A stretch of 64,000 nt of DNA from Brasenia schreberi (Eukaryota > Streptophyta > Magnoliopsida > Nymphaeales > Cabombaceae), in contig JAYKKT010000061.1 of the NCBI GenBank assembly GCA_036023115.1, positions 13,357,501-13,421,500 of the forward strand, written 5' to 3'. The notes under the pieces were generated by a model. The model saw only the letters and a list, made by a program, of their open reading frames with translations. It was not told where the DNA came from and did not search any database. The translations under genes were made by a program, and so were the position numbers. Positions 12,838-38,955 of this stretch are shown piece by piece. Each line of letters opens with the position of its first letter. Position 1 is the first letter of the stretch.

Positions 12838-12935
12838 TGAAGGTAGAAGCCAGGTATGCACGCCCTAGGTATCAAACACACAACCTTCATCTTGTTAGTT
12901 AAGCCCCCTGCCAGGTGAGCTAAGGCTTGGAGTGT
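12838..12935 (-). mobile_element. tRNA-like SINE fragment
   Basis: The minus strand reads TTAGCTCACCTGGCAGGG (A-box-like), then a GGTTGTGTGTTTGATACC stretch about 40 bases on (B-box-like, compare GGTTCGAATCC). This is the clearest tRNA-like promoter pair in the window. It abuts the 3' end of LINE copy A. Confidence 0.55.
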
Positions 12936-13239
12936 GTTTCGCCCTTCTAACTTTGAAACTATCGGTAAGGCCAACTTGTCAAATAAAAAGTCTAATCTTT
13001 TTATGGGATAAGATTGAGTACCGAAACTTAAAATGCCAAGGCAAAACACTTTCTCTTTGCATGTTTAGAAGAAGTAGACATGATGTCTATTTTTGCCTAA
13101 ATTGGGGAAACCAGTCTATTTCACATGAAATAAGTCCTTTTCTCCCCTTATTGACAAAGAGCCATGATTTAGGAAAAATGGTCATCCTCCTATATTAAGA
13201 AAGTGTTCATGTCAATGAAGACTGAATCACACCGAAGGA

Positions 13240-13420
13240 TAGGGATGTTTGAGGAACCGCTAGAATAGAACTAAACCACTAAAACTGAATTGAACCGGTG
13301 GTTTGATTTGATTCGATTCTAAGAGGAAAATTATTGGACGGTTCGGTTCCTAGTTCGAGTGCTAGAATCGAACAAAACGGTTGGGAACAAAACAAAAAAT
13401 TTGTATGGTATTGAGTAGGG
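13240..13420. repeat. GGTTC-rich dispersed repeat
   Basis: Contains repeated GGTTC, GGTTTGATT and CGGTTCGGTTCC words similar to 496-850 and 54806-55306. No clear ends are visible. Confidence 0.35.
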
Positions 13421-13754
13421 ATACGGAGTGAGAGATCCATGGCATTTATAAAATGGGTCTTAAAGGTTTGAACAAAGCATACCATTCTTGGCTTTTTGGC
13501 TAAGATCAAGTTTAATATCTATTCTTATGAGATTATTATCTGATGCATGGTTATAGACCATATGATATTAATTTTTTTTTTGGAGGAGGGTGTTACTCAT
13601 AATAATCTTTAGTGAAGCCTTAAATAAGTAGAACTATAGTTCAAAACAAAACTGAACGGGTTTGATTCTTATTATGCCACAGTTTGGTTCAATTATCAAA
13701 ATATCAAGAAATATAAGTAGTGATTTGGTTTGAGGTTGATGCTAGAACTCCAAC

Positions 13755-15175
13755 CAGCTAGTTTCTTGTACCTTCTTACTAGAGCTTCATTTAGCCATCT
13801 TTCTATCTAAACCATCTTAAACGATTTTCGCTTATTTTAACATCTAGTGTCACTCCAAATTTGTTTCTAATAACCTCATTACTTATATGATCGTTTTTTA
13901 TGCCACTCATCCATTTTAGCATCTTCATTTATACTACAACTTTAATGATGTCTTTTTGTCACATATAATACATGATGTACCTCTCCATTTGAACTAATTT
14001 GCATTAATTCTATGTGTAAGATCTCTATCAATTGTTCTATCGCACTGAAAAACTAACTTAAGTACTTAAAACTTTTTTTATGAGGGATGCAACATGTTTA
14101 TGTCACCTCAAGTAATCAAATGATCAAACTTGCATCCAATATATTATATTAAGTCGGAAACCTTTACTTTCTAATGTGTCTCTCAATAATTCTAATTTCT
14201 TATTAACTTTTTTCTCAAACTCAGCCACTAAAATAATGTCATCCTCAAATAACGTACACAAGGTACTTGATATTGAATATATTTTATTAACTTGTCAATG
14301 AACAATATAAATAAATATGAACTTAAAGTCGATCATTGACGTAATCTAATATTAACTTCAACAAAATCAATCATTCATGCATGGGTCATCACACATGTTT
14401 GTGCACCATGATACATGTCTCTTATAAGACTAATGCATGTCAATAGAATAGCTCTCTTTTTCAATATTCTTTAAAGAATATCTCTTGACACCTTATTGTA
14501 AGTTTTTTTCATATCAAGAAATACCATATAAAGCTTTTTTTGCTCTAAAATATTTTATAAAATGTCTCAATAGGTAAGTAGCCTCAATAGTATATCTCTC
14601 CAGCATAAATCTAAATTTGTTCTCTGTTATATTCAATATTTGACTTAGTCTACATTCAACAATTCTTTCTCATAATTTCGTAGTATGATTCATTAACATG
14701 ATATCTTAATAATTCACACAATTATGAATGTCTTTCTCGTTCTTATATAAAAGTATAACTATACTCATCCTCCATTCATCATGAATCTTTTGGTTTCTCT
14801 ATGATCTTTTAAGCCAAGTTACCCGTCTTTATTAGAATTTCCTATACTTCTATAGAAATATTATGTGATTTTATATATTTATTTGCATATGTTTAAAAGC
14901 ATCTTTAACTTTATTTGTTTAAATATATCAGTAGAAATTGTTAATACTAGCACCTATATTTATTTTGAAAAGCCTATGAAAATAAATCATCACTTGCTAC
15001 TAGAATCTTCTAGTCTTTATCTTTAATACATTTCTAAAAGAGGTAAGATTTTTAGTTTTTTTATCTCTAACCTTAACTATTCAAAAAACATCTCCATCAT
15101 TGTCATTTGAGTTTAATCGATTTTATATAAATTCTCTCAAATTTTAACTTGAAAACCTTTTTTTCTTTATTTAAG
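13755..15175 (-). mobile_element. RTE-clade LINE, degenerate (copy B)
   Basis: The reverse complement aligns with copy A from the spacer before the reverse transcriptase (near 15150) to the C-terminal region (near 13760). It carries many stops and small deletions. Its C-terminal part reads closer to an 'EALVRR..KKL' form than to copies C and D, which suggests another subfamily. The element 3' end is missing. Copies A and B lie in opposite orientations about 0.9 kb apart. Confidence 0.8.
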
Positions 15176-15289
15176 CATACCAATGTTATTAATCTTATTG
15201 ACATAAGTCACAAAGTAGAGTGGAAATGACCGTTTCATAAAGCCTCAATCAGTGAAAGGCCATTGGAAAAACTAGAATCAGTTGTGAAC

Positions 15290-15740
15290 CTTCTTTGGAA
15301 AGAGATCTCCAATATAAACAACTTCATTTGTCAATGGATTGCCGCTTAAGCAGTAAGCACACTTGGTTGTTGCTTTTTTGTTGCATTCTCTTGTACTTCT
15401 TGACTTTCAAACACTTTCAATTCAATTATAGGTACAAATATTTCTATAAGAATCAATCCCTGGTACGATTTGTTTCCAAGAAACAGCAAGCCTTTGAAGA
15501 TTTCTCCAGCATCTCCTTCCAATATTGTTCTTTGAAGTTGCCCATTGAACTCCTAACTTTGTTGTTTCAAGTTCCCATCTATGTACTTATTTGTCCCTCT
15601 TCTATGCTCTCTGCAACGAAGTTACCTTCTCAGTCTCTTACTACTACTCTTGTTCCCACTTTACTTCCATTGTTATCAATTAAAGCATCTAGATTCACCT
15701 TATATGTGCAAGGATTAGGCTTTTGTATTCGTATAGTCCT
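15290..15740 (-). pseudogene. RNase H-like (RVT_3) domain fragment
   Basis: Minus-strand frames at 15600-15735 read like the start of a plant RNase H-like RVT_3 domain: KVNLDALIDNNGSKVGTRVV followed by VRD.EGNFVAES. Weak later matches (LGVQWATSKN) continue towards 15300 with frameshifts. Such domains occur in plant LINEs and in stand-alone genes, and no intact frame remains. The 149-codon plus-strand frame here is a shadow of this sequence. Confidence 0.45.
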
Positions 15741-15958
15741 GTAGACATCCATGATTGCTTAATATCTCCTACTTGTCTCGGTAAGGAATTAGTACATGCA
15801 TCGCAATGAAAAATCACACAGATTCATGTTTCTTCATAAACTGTAGCACCGTCAATGGGAATTTCAAGTTATAAGGTTTAATGTGCACTGCTTGCCGATT
15901 TCAAGAATTAACAAACACCAAGAAAATGATAACAGAGGTTTTGTATATATGACTTCCA

Positions 15959-16137
15959 CTAGTTCACTATCAAAGCCACTATTATACAAACTCTAAGAAC
16001 ATCAGCAAATGGTTGCCAATCACGAATCATACCAGTGTTATGCACAGTCATGAATAAGTCCATTGGATCCCTTTCATGATCATATTGAAAACAAGTTGAG
16101 ACCACAAAATCCCCAATTAAGATAACTATTGAAAGCA
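15959..16137 (-). pseudogene. PPR-repeat-like gene fragment, 3' piece, split by hAT insertion
   Basis: The minus strand encodes PMDLFMTVHNTGMIRDWQPF followed by ADVLRVC, the shape of one pentatricopeptide repeat (..A(L/M)DLF..M...G..PD..TF..VL..C). The upstream half lies across the hAT element at 19610-19740. The frame is shifted and no start is seen, so this is a dead fragment. Assignment is from pattern only. Confidence 0.45.
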
Positions 16138-16145
16138 CTTGATTC

Positions 16146-19100
16146 CAATGTTGTAAAAACCATATCGGTGCCCATATCGTATTGAGCATTGATATGACTA
16201 TATTGTACTATATCGTACAGTACGATATGATACGATATATTGAATTTTTATATTTAAAAAATACAAAAATATATAAAAATTACAAAAATTAAAATTAATA
16301 AACAAAACATATGTAACACAATGAATAAGCATCCATATTATAACAAAGACAACTCCTGATGAAGTTATGAAGAAGGCTACAAGCCTACAAGCATCCATAA
16401 TTCTATATTCCATACCATTAACTATTAAGTAACGTTAACAGATTATTGAATAGTGAATACAGAAGGGGTTTAACTTAATAAACAACAAAGTTACAAGTAC
16501 AACTTACAGTTACAATCATCAAAGATGAGAACGTTATAAAGTTACAAATAAAAGTTAAAACAAATTACAATCATCCACAACATATATCATAATCAACAAA
16601 AACATTATAATCAACGTAGTCAGGATCACCACCATCACCATCATCATCTCCTCCCTCTATAATAGGATTTACCCATCCAACAACTTCATTTTCATCATCT
16701 CTAACTCTAAGCTTTGCTTCGGCTTAGAGTATCCTCTAATTTTCATTCTCTAAAATGATAGGGGGCTCTTCTTCTTCAAGAATATCAATATTTTTTTACG
16801 AGTCATATAGCACATTGCCCTTCTTGTGTTTGACTATAAGAAAGAATATTCAAATTATAAAGGATATCAAATGCAATATAGAATATCAATCATTCATTAT
16901 TAATAAGATTAAGAAATAACTAGGTAACAACAAACAATATATATTTTAAAATTATTACCTTTGCCTTAATTTCATGTTATATGCAACATATATCAAATCA
17001 CACAATTGAGCATAATAAGTATATTTCGCTTTTTTCGTGTGAATGCATTCGAAAAAACTCTAATTCCTCTCGCACCTACTAAAACTATATGTTTGACTCA
17101 ATATATGTTGAGTAAAAACCTTGTCAAGCTCGATGCATTTACACCAAAACGAGTCCCCATTCATTTGAAATAAAACACAATCATGATTAATAAGAAACAC
17201 ATGAAGTTAATCAATTAATAACTTAAATAAATATCAATAAAAACATAATACGTAGTCGCATCTAGGAGCGGAGTTGGATTACAATTGACCTTTCAAAATC
17301 TCCAACACTTTGTATATACTGCTTAACTCTAAATAAATATTACAACGATTAGATGAATCTTTGACAACGTCAATTACATTTAATATACCCTTTTTTACTT
17401 CTTCATCCTCTATAAAGTTAGGAGAAAATCGAATAAAAGAGTTAAAGAAATATGTAGCAATATGCAAATCATGATGCATTTGACAGTTTCAATGTGCTTC
17501 AATTATTTTTCAAACCTTCTTTAAAAGTGACCGCCTAAGGTAATTGTTTGTTTGTATTTCCAATTTGGCCTTATCCATAACATCATATATATAATGCATA
17601 ATAGGTCTATCTTCACTATCCACCATCCTCATTACCTTAACTAAATGTATAATCATCATAAAAAATTTGCTTCAACTTTCCCAAAAATTAGCATTAAAAA
17701 CAACATCTATCAAATCAATCCCCTCCCTCTTTCTAGACCAACTAATATAATCCCATTTATCAGATACAAACAATTTTTTCAATGCATTTTTTTGTATGAC
17801 AAGACTTTACACAATAATAATATTTGTAGCAAATCTTGTTAATGAAGGCCTAATCAATTCTCTTTCACCTGTATGAATTCGTATCAAATGCAATACAGAA
17901 TAATGATTATAAATAAACTTTGTAACATTTCTGTATATATCTGTAGTCTCTCTTATTTTATCCATTGTACTCAAATCTTCAAGCATTAAGTCTATGCAAT
18001 GTGCAACATATGGAGTTCATACTAAGGATGAATGGTTTGCCTCAAGAATCTTACCAACTACTCTAAAATTTGCAACATTATCAGTAATGAATTAAACAAC
18101 ATTTGAAAGACCTACTTTCTCAACAACTTCCTCGAAAATATAGAGTAAATTATGTGCAGTTTTATTAATATGAGATAACTGATATGATTTCAAAAATAAT
18201 GTGTCTTTGGTATAATAGACTAGAAAGTTTATTAAAGACCTACATTGACCATCTATCCAACCATCAACTATAACAGAATATCCTGTATCCTTCCATGACT
18301 CCCTAAATTCATAGCTCCATGCATTAACAATATCAACTCATTTCTATAATAATGTTCTCCTCAAAGCATGATAAGTAGAGATCCACATTGGCAATAGCAT
18401 CCAACATACTTTTAAAAGAAAATAAGTTTCCAACATTGAAAGGAAAACAATTTTCATAAAAGAATTCATAACACTTCAAATCTAATTTTTCAATTACCTC
18501 ATTTAAAGCCATAACTAATGTAATGTCTGACTGAGCTCTATAAATCATACGTGGGGAAAAAATAAAGATATCCCACTAGGGTCACTACCTCCTCTGGCTC
18601 TTCCTCTAGTACCCCTCGTAAGCATCGAGTAAGTAGGAGCTCTTGAAGTGGAATAAGATCCAACTCCACTACTACTACCACGAAAACCTAAACTTTTTTC
18701 CTTTTTTCACCTTCTCCTCCCATCTTCAGCCATCTCTTCTTCCATCTCAATTGCACCATATAATTTATCACCACAATGACCATATATCTCTTGAGGAGAA
18801 ACATCTTCAAATGATTGAGACATATCCCAACTACCTATTTTTGCCATCTCTCTTATTCTTAATCTCTTATTCTCCTTTGAAGCCTTCAATACCTACTCAA
18901 TCTCGTATTTCACTATTTTGAAAATCCGAAGATATGCACTAGCATCCTTCTTGGTTCCCGCAATGTAGTGTTTCATATGAGAAATATCACAATATTTTAT
19001 AATATTACAAAATATGTACTTGTTCATAAGCCTATTGCCTTCATACATGAGAGTGCAATATTTCCAAGCCGTATCGACTCGATCAGAAGTTATTAAGACA

Positions 19101-19601
19101 AGAGTAAACAATCAACAAGAAGAAAAAAGTTTTTTAGAGGTTAAAAATCACAAAATCTATAAAACTCCCAAATTTTTGAAGTGAGAAATCGGGTAAAATA
19201 CTAAAAGAAAGAGGTGTAACATGAATTTGACTAAAACTTTAAAGATGGGGAGTTGTATTATGTGAAATACTTGAGAATATTGGGAATAAATCACGAAATC
19301 ACCAAGAACAAGGTAAGAAGAGGATATTGAAGCAAGGGAATGGCGTGAAAAAGGGTTTGCAAAGAAGGAGAAATGAAATCCGCAAGTTTCGTATTTTTAA
19401 AATTTATAAGATAAAAATCAACATCGACTCGTACGATACGGGGTGTATCATACGATACGATGCGATACACCATCGTATTATACAATACGATATGATAAAT
19501 CGCGATAAGCGATACGTGCTCTTGTATCATATCGTATCTTCATACAATACGCGATAAAATTGTATCGTATCGTACGATACGATACAATTTTTATAACATT
19601 G
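16146..19601 (-). mobile_element. hAT DNA transposon, 3,456 bp, with 8 bp TSD
   Basis: The ends are inverted repeats: CAATGTTGTAAAAACCATATCG on the left against CAATGTTATAAAAATTGTATCG on the right (about 18 of 22 match). The element is flanked by a perfect 8 bp duplication, CTTGATTC, at 16138-16145 and 19602-19609, as expected for the hAT superfamily. Both subterminal regions are packed with GTATCGTA/TACGATAC words, likely transposase-binding repeats. The internal region carries a broken hAT transposase on the minus strand. The insertion interrupts a PPR-like fragment. Confidence 0.92.
16960..19110 (-). pseudogene. hAT transposase pseudogene (BED finger, DUF659, dimerisation domain)
   Basis: Read on the minus strand in order, there is first a BED-type zinc finger (about 18920-19080; C..C then H...H within CDISHMKHYIAGTKK). 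A DUF659 region follows (FPFNVGNLFSFKSMLDAIAN near 18430; WIDGQCRSLINFLVYY near 18230; HCIDLMLEDL near 17990). The hAT C-terminal dimerisation motif is last (CERN at about 17065, then IHTKKAKYTYYAQLCDLIYV). Family members carry CERNWS; here the Trp codon is a stop. Several other stops and shifts are present, so it encodes no working enzyme. Confidence 0.88.
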
Positions 19602-19609
19602 CTTGATTC

Positions 19610-19740
19610 TACTTGGCACTTCAATTGATTATGAATAGGTTTTACTAGAACATCAATATGGATTGAGTAGATGGTGATTAGTTTAGCAACAAAATCAGAA
19701 CAGGATGCATGAACTAATATAAATCGAACAAGAACCAAAC
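19610..19740 (-). pseudogene. PPR-repeat-like gene fragment, 5' piece
   Basis: The minus strand reads RFILVHASCSDFVAKLITIY, similar to the '(V)H..(V)...D.FV...L..MY' spacing between PPR units. It continues in register with 15959-16137 once the hAT element and one copy of its duplication are removed. Confidence 0.4.
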
Positions 19741-20244
19741 AATAATTGGCATCTAAAAAATAGGACTAACAAATGATTAACAGCGATAAATATAGCAGAA
19801 CCTTTGTGAAACTGTGGCTAAAAGCAAAGCAAGATAGCAGATTACTTCTAGGGCTACGACGAGGACCAGGACCAACTTGATTGAAATTCAAAAAATGGAT
19901 GTTACATCTACACTGATGCATATCACGATTTAGAACGACAAGAGGAACAAAAGGAAGAGAAGAACGACATCTTACCGGAGATTGCTGTCAGGAAAAAAAA
20001 CACCTACTTATAATCCAAACGGATTGCGTCTATTAGTCGGGTCTGACACAAATAACTAAATGGATTCATTCAGTTGCACCAAATCCTGACACCAAAGGGG
20101 TTCGGTTCGGGTCTATTTTGGTATCTACCAGATCCGTTTAGACACCTGCTCGTACGGCAAGCCGTGTCCGTGGGCTATGTTTCAGGAAGCAATTTTCCCG
20201 CCCACGCTTCTGTTCTTCCTCGTTCACTTTCTGAGTTACGCCGT

Positions 20245-20247
<3 letters not shown>

Positions 20248-20305
<58 letters not shown>
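20248..20305. repeat. (CT)n run in DDM1 5' leader
   Basis: About 28 CT units with one CTTT interruption, some 350 bases before the DDM1 start codon. CT-rich tracts like this are typical of plant 5' UTRs, so transcription probably starts near 20200. Confidence 0.85.
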
Positions 20306-20649
20306 GCGAAGTCAAAGGTGCAAATAGTTCCCCTTTCAGTTTTTCATTCCTCTGTCTCTCTCTTGTTCGTTTCTCGGAGACGATAGCAAGGTTCCACCTT
20401 TTATCTCTTGATTAGGTTCTTGCCTTATGCAAAGGAAGTAAAAGCGGATAGCCTTTATTTTTCTTTCTCTCCTTTCTATTGATGTTTTCTCTTTCTCGTT
20501 TTCTTTTACCTTTTCTCTCTTCCATGTAAAGGCGTTTTTGTTGATTTTTCTGTTCCCTGTTGTTGGTTCTCATTCTTTCTTTTCCCTCCTTTTTCTTCTC
20601 CATTCTGAAGGTATTTCTGTATGCATTTCTCTCCAGGGTTTCGGTGAGA

Positions 20650-34526
<13,877 letters not shown>

Positions 34527-36440
34527 GTTAGGGTTCACGAGGCTAAACTTTTTATTTCAAGCCAAGGAAAGTTTTTTGTGGGGCAAGTTTTCTCCCTTTC
34601 TTTTTTATCTGATGGCATGAAACCAATTGCTGGCCGTCTGAGGTTAGATTTTAGCCATTCAGATGCTTTCAGATTAATGGTTAGGATTAGTCAAAACACT
34701 AGCTCCGAATTTGACGGCTAGGATTTTGTTAGCATGCCAGTCATCTGTGTAGGATGAGATGGTACCACCGTGACTTTCATTTCCAATGGCTAATTTTGGT
34801 TTTGATGCTAGGGAAATCTTTTGTACAGCAAGACCCTTGTTATAACTAAGTTGCCTGAAAGACTGAACACTTTGCCCTGATTATGAAATATCACGTTTCT
34901 TTTTCTTTGTTGCGCTCTGCTGTCCAGGTCAAAGAAGTTATTTATGTATTTATTTATTTCTGAGGAATCATTTCATATTTTCTTTACCTTCTCCCAATCC
35001 ACTTACTCTCATGCGCCTCTTGATGGTGCAAAGAGAGAATCAAAGATCAAGAAACAGCCCCCTCAGTGGCGATTCAGGGAAGACTAGGACTATATGAAAC
35101 TCTACTCTGTACGTCAAGGACTCCTCTTGTGAACAAATTACCCTCTTTGCAGTGAAGGGGCAAAAGAACCAAAAATTAAGGCCCTTTACTTGCTAGCTCT
35201 CTTTTCTTAGATGATTTTGAGATATCCCGTCGCACATTCTTCCTTATTCTTTCCAATAGCAGATTTGACCACTTTTTCCTCATTCACCTCAGCTAATACA
35301 GTTTGGTGGTGGTAGCGTTGCAGTAGATAGAATGAGATTCATGAACTTCGTGATTTCTTTGTCAGCCTTTATAGTGACCTATAAAATCATTTTGATCTCT
35401 TTTAGATCCTTAACTCTTTGGTTTAATCTGTAAAATTATTTTCATCTCTTTTATATCCTTGGCTTAGTATTATAGACATCCAGACCAAACCCCCTCTTTC
35501 TCATGGTCGGAAGGGTAAGTGGCATTTCCGTTATAGAAGCCTAACAAAAAGGTCAAACCTAGTGGCGGCCTTCTCAGCAAGTTTTTTGGATCTTGCAAGT
35601 GAGAAGTACAACCTGTTCAAGGCTAACTAAATAGGTTCAGCATCAGCGTTGGCATGTAGAACCCATTTCTGGTAGCAAGAAGAAGAAAGAAAGAAAGAGG
35701 GTCATGATAACCAACTAATCCAAGATCACCCCCCTTATAGGAGTGGAACAAAGACAAGCAAATTCCCTTCTCTTGTTTTGCTTCACAGCCTCATTGCATT
35801 CGTGGAATCCGGTTTTCCTGATTCCAATTTACTCTGATTTGGGGGCTGAGGCCTTGTCCTTGGCTCGTAGGGATTTCACTGCTTTCATCAGCATGGTCAA
35901 GGGATGCACGTAGTTATTATTGAAATTGTAATAGCCTAAGACTATACAAAACCGATTCTACTTAAGTTCGATTGGTTAGATAAGCAAAACCAAACTAAAA
36001 CCGCCAAAGAAAAGTAGGAGCAAGTAAATCCAAGTCCTGATAATTGTAATCTGATTGTTGTATCCATAACTTGAATCCATTGGTTAAGCTGATTATTGCT
36101 ATATCTGCACGAAGAGCAATTTGGTGCAGAAGTCATGAGTTTAATACCTGTGACATGCATCTGGTTTTGGCAAAGAAACTATTTGTATATCTAAATTTGG
36201 TGTTATTGTTCATATCTGATTCTGAAATTGGTGATTTGAAAATTGAGGTCCAATCAGTTGGGGTCCAAGGCCAGAAGGGTGGCTCAAGATTGACCCCGGT
36301 GGTTATGCCAGACAGTGGCATGTGAGGTACATGATCAGGAATGGAGAAGGCCATATGTTCCAAGCATGATGCTTTGTGAAGGAGACTTATCTGAAGAATG
36401 GTGCTTTTGTGCTGTGGTCCCTCATAAGATTGGATCTCAC
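34527..36440 (+). other. DDM1 3' UTR and intergenic DNA
   Basis: The first few hundred bases after the TAG at 34524-34526 are presumably 3' UTR. I see no gene or recognisable transposon in the rest. The frames present are short and lack family features. Confidence 0.4.
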
Positions 36441-36447
36441 AGCCTCT

Positions 36448-36560
36448 CAATTTTTTTTGGTACAGAGAGGCTGAAATCAGATGTGTGTCCTTAGTTATTG
36501 AACTTGTGACCTTCAACGTGTGAGTTGACCGCCTAGACAGGTGAGCTATTGCTCATTCTG
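36448..36560 (-). mobile_element. tRNA-like SINE fragment
   Basis: The minus strand reads AGCAATAGCTCACCTG then TCTAGGCGGTCAACTC (A-box-like), followed by GGTCACAAGTTCAATAAC (B-box-like). It ends CTGTACCAAAAAAAATTG. It shares its head AGCAATAG(C/T)TCACCTG and its TGTACCAAAAAA tail with the copy at 46195-46302, which supports one SINE family. Confidence 0.55.
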
Positions 36561-36689
36561 CTTAACCTTAAACCCTCATTCTTAAAACCTACAGGATGGA
36601 CTTAATATCTCTCAAAACGCAGGATTGCAGAGTGTGGGGCTCGTACATATACCTCATATTCTTTTTGACTTTGTAATTGGTTTAGTCAA

Positions 36690-36800
36690 GAAATGTTTAA
36701 AATGAGAGCACACATGCTAATCATATGATACAAATAGAGGACAATGGTTATTAAGAATTAATGTAGCTGATCCCGTATACTGTAGAATAAGGCTTGAACT
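36690..36800 (+). mobile_element. RTE LINE 3' terminal fragment
   Basis: The sequence matches the last 100 bases of the RTE elements: 'ATTAATGTAGCTGATCCCGT' followed by an AAGGCTT tail (compare AATCCATATAGCCGACCCCAT and AAGGCTTAGTTG in copy C). It is strongly 5' truncated. Confidence 0.65.
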
Positions 36801-37139
36801 TGGTTTTGCTTGGTGTGATCGATATGGTTAAATTAGATTAGAATTAGAAGATGCATATTGTTCCACAAGTTTGTTGTAATTGGTGAAACTATTTCTGTTT
36901 TAATGATAAAGAAGTGGCGAATTAATTGAATCGTACTTATTGTTCCACAAAAAGAAGCATAATCTGGGAGTAGTCTTTACTGCATATATTCTGTCACCGA
37001 TGATACTGTTGTATGATTTGCTTTACAACCCAACGTCATGCAGTAATAGAAGAAACATGTCACAATTGAGGATGATGGATAACAAAACCCTAATTTGATC
37101 ATGTCATTCAAGTATACACAGCCTTCTAGCGCAGTTTTA

Positions 37140-37830
37140 ATATGGAACAAACCAGTTCGCAGTCATCTTTCTCATTGAGGTCTAGGAAGGCATTTGTGGG
37201 GTTCATTGACCTATACTGAAGGTGAAATGTCTCACATACTGCCATGGGTATTTTGGTATCAGGTTTGTGTAGAGTATGCCAGGGCCAGGGGTCTAGGCAT
37301 GTCAATGCCATGTGGCCATCCAGAGGACCCTTGCCGAGGAACTCTACCTGGTTAAGTCTTAGCATTTCTGAAGGTCGGTGATGGATCTTATCGGTAAGAT
37401 TCACATGCCATTCTCGAAAAATCATTCCATAATAGTCACTACTTATAATTAGGTTTATTAGCAACCAAATCATCTTTTAATTTGAGATCCCATAAATGAT
37501 TATTATGGATAAAAAATGTCTTACGGTAGAGAAAGTAGTGGCTTTACACAAGGATTTGGCATTAGATTGGCGCATTCAACACCATGCTACGCTCAGACAA
37601 ATGCCAAAGCCAAAGCCATCGAAAAGATAATTATTAATACGGTTGAGAAGTCCCTTAAGGGCAGCCCTTGTTGATGGCATGAAATCTGGTTTGAGGTCCT
37701 ATTGGCTTAGAGAAACTCCAAAACCATGGCAATGAGTTCGACTCCATTTCCTCTGGCATGCAATGAAGACATGGAATTACCTATAAAAATCAATATTGAG
37801 TCATTTAGGTAGCCAAACAACATGATCTTT
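37140..37830 (+). pseudogene. Ty3/gypsy integrase fragment
   Basis: Plus-strand frames read, in order: EGICGVH (near 37170), CQCHVAIQRTLAEELYLVKS (37290-37350), VMDLIGKIHMPFSKNHSIIV (37375-37435) and FGIRLAHSTPCYAQTNAKAK followed by AIEKIIIN (37555-37640). An STPF...LACNEDMELPI.I piece follows (37740-37790). This is the HHCC finger, catalytic core and C-terminal side of a gypsy-type integrase. Stops and shifts are frequent. No LTRs were identified around it. Confidence 0.75.
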
Positions 37831-38940
37831 AGCCTGCCCAATATCTATGGAATTTGACTCGGTAGACTAAGATTGTCTAATGTCTTGAGAACATATTCGT
37901 GAATAAGCGTAAGGTTGGACTTGAGCTCTTTGATTTCTTAGTTAGACCACAATTATCAAAAAGAAGCGTTAACAAATGGCATTAACACACAACCTTTATC
38001 AATGCAACCTCCCGAGTCTCTTTGTATCAGGCCTCGAAGTGATTTCCCCAATAAGAGAGATCATGGCAAGAATAGTCTTGGATAGGTCTACAACCTTACT
38101 CTCACCAACTCCAATCTTGTTTGCATCTCTCCCCTCTAATAGAGGTTGATGGACCTCAGAAGGGTCGACCTAGAAAGAATGCTCCACCTACTAGGAAAAT
38201 ACCCCTTTGAGTAAAAAAAAGAGTACAAGAGTTTTCCATAATTGAATAACCTGAAAGATTTACATGATTCCTCATATGAGACAAAGGTATCAAAGGTACC
38301 TTGTTTTTCTTGCCATCATTCTAGATGGCCTGACAAAAATAAAGAGGAGAGCAGTTATAAGAAATAAGAATGATAAGCAAGAATTGGATGAAACCAAACT
38401 CTACGTAAAATACACTACCAGGGTTGGCTCCTTGCCTTACTAACATCAGTTGCTCTTTTGCCATTTAGGAGCAAGTTCTAGAGAGGAAGAAGTAGATGCG
38501 CTTGAAAAACCTGGCACAAGAACAGAAAGGAATATAATAGTTCGCCATTAAAATGGATGGCTAGGGCAAAAAGTGTAATGAAGACATGAATACCTTATTC
38601 AAACCAGAGTTGGAACTTTCTCTCTCTCTCTCTCTCTCTAACTCGGTTAATGCCAAAAACTGAATGAGATTTACGAAGCCACTGCTAGGATACAGTTGCC
38701 CCTCTTTCCGCTAATGAGCACATGTAAGCCACTCCTTTCATGATATGCAAGAAAAGGAGTGATGAGTTATTATGTAAAACTGAAGCACCATCATCTAAAG
38801 TTAGAGCATTGATCCATCATAAACTGGAATCAAGCCCAACTCCAATTAGAAAAGGAGGTGGTTGGCTCCCTTCAAAGGCATTGATCCTTCATAAACTAAA
38901 GCCTCAAGCTATCTTTTACTTTCTTTTGATTTTAGTTGTA
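37831..38940. other. Unassigned stretch downstream of the gypsy fragment
   Basis: The first 100 bases may continue the gypsy polyprotein (a weak LRVAKQ..-like piece), but this is not secure. Beyond that only a (TC)n run at 38619-38639 stands out. Confidence 0.35.
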
Positions 38941-38955
38941 ACCATTTTCCTTGTA

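Noticed and set aside
12850..12935. Possible tRNA gene
   Set aside because: A-box- and B-box-like words are present, but the arms do not pair as a cloverleaf; it fits a worn SINE better.
15295..15744. 149-codon plus-strand open frame with hydrophobic start
   Set aside because: The opposite strand shows an RNase H-like domain in pieces. The plus frame has no match and is a shadow.
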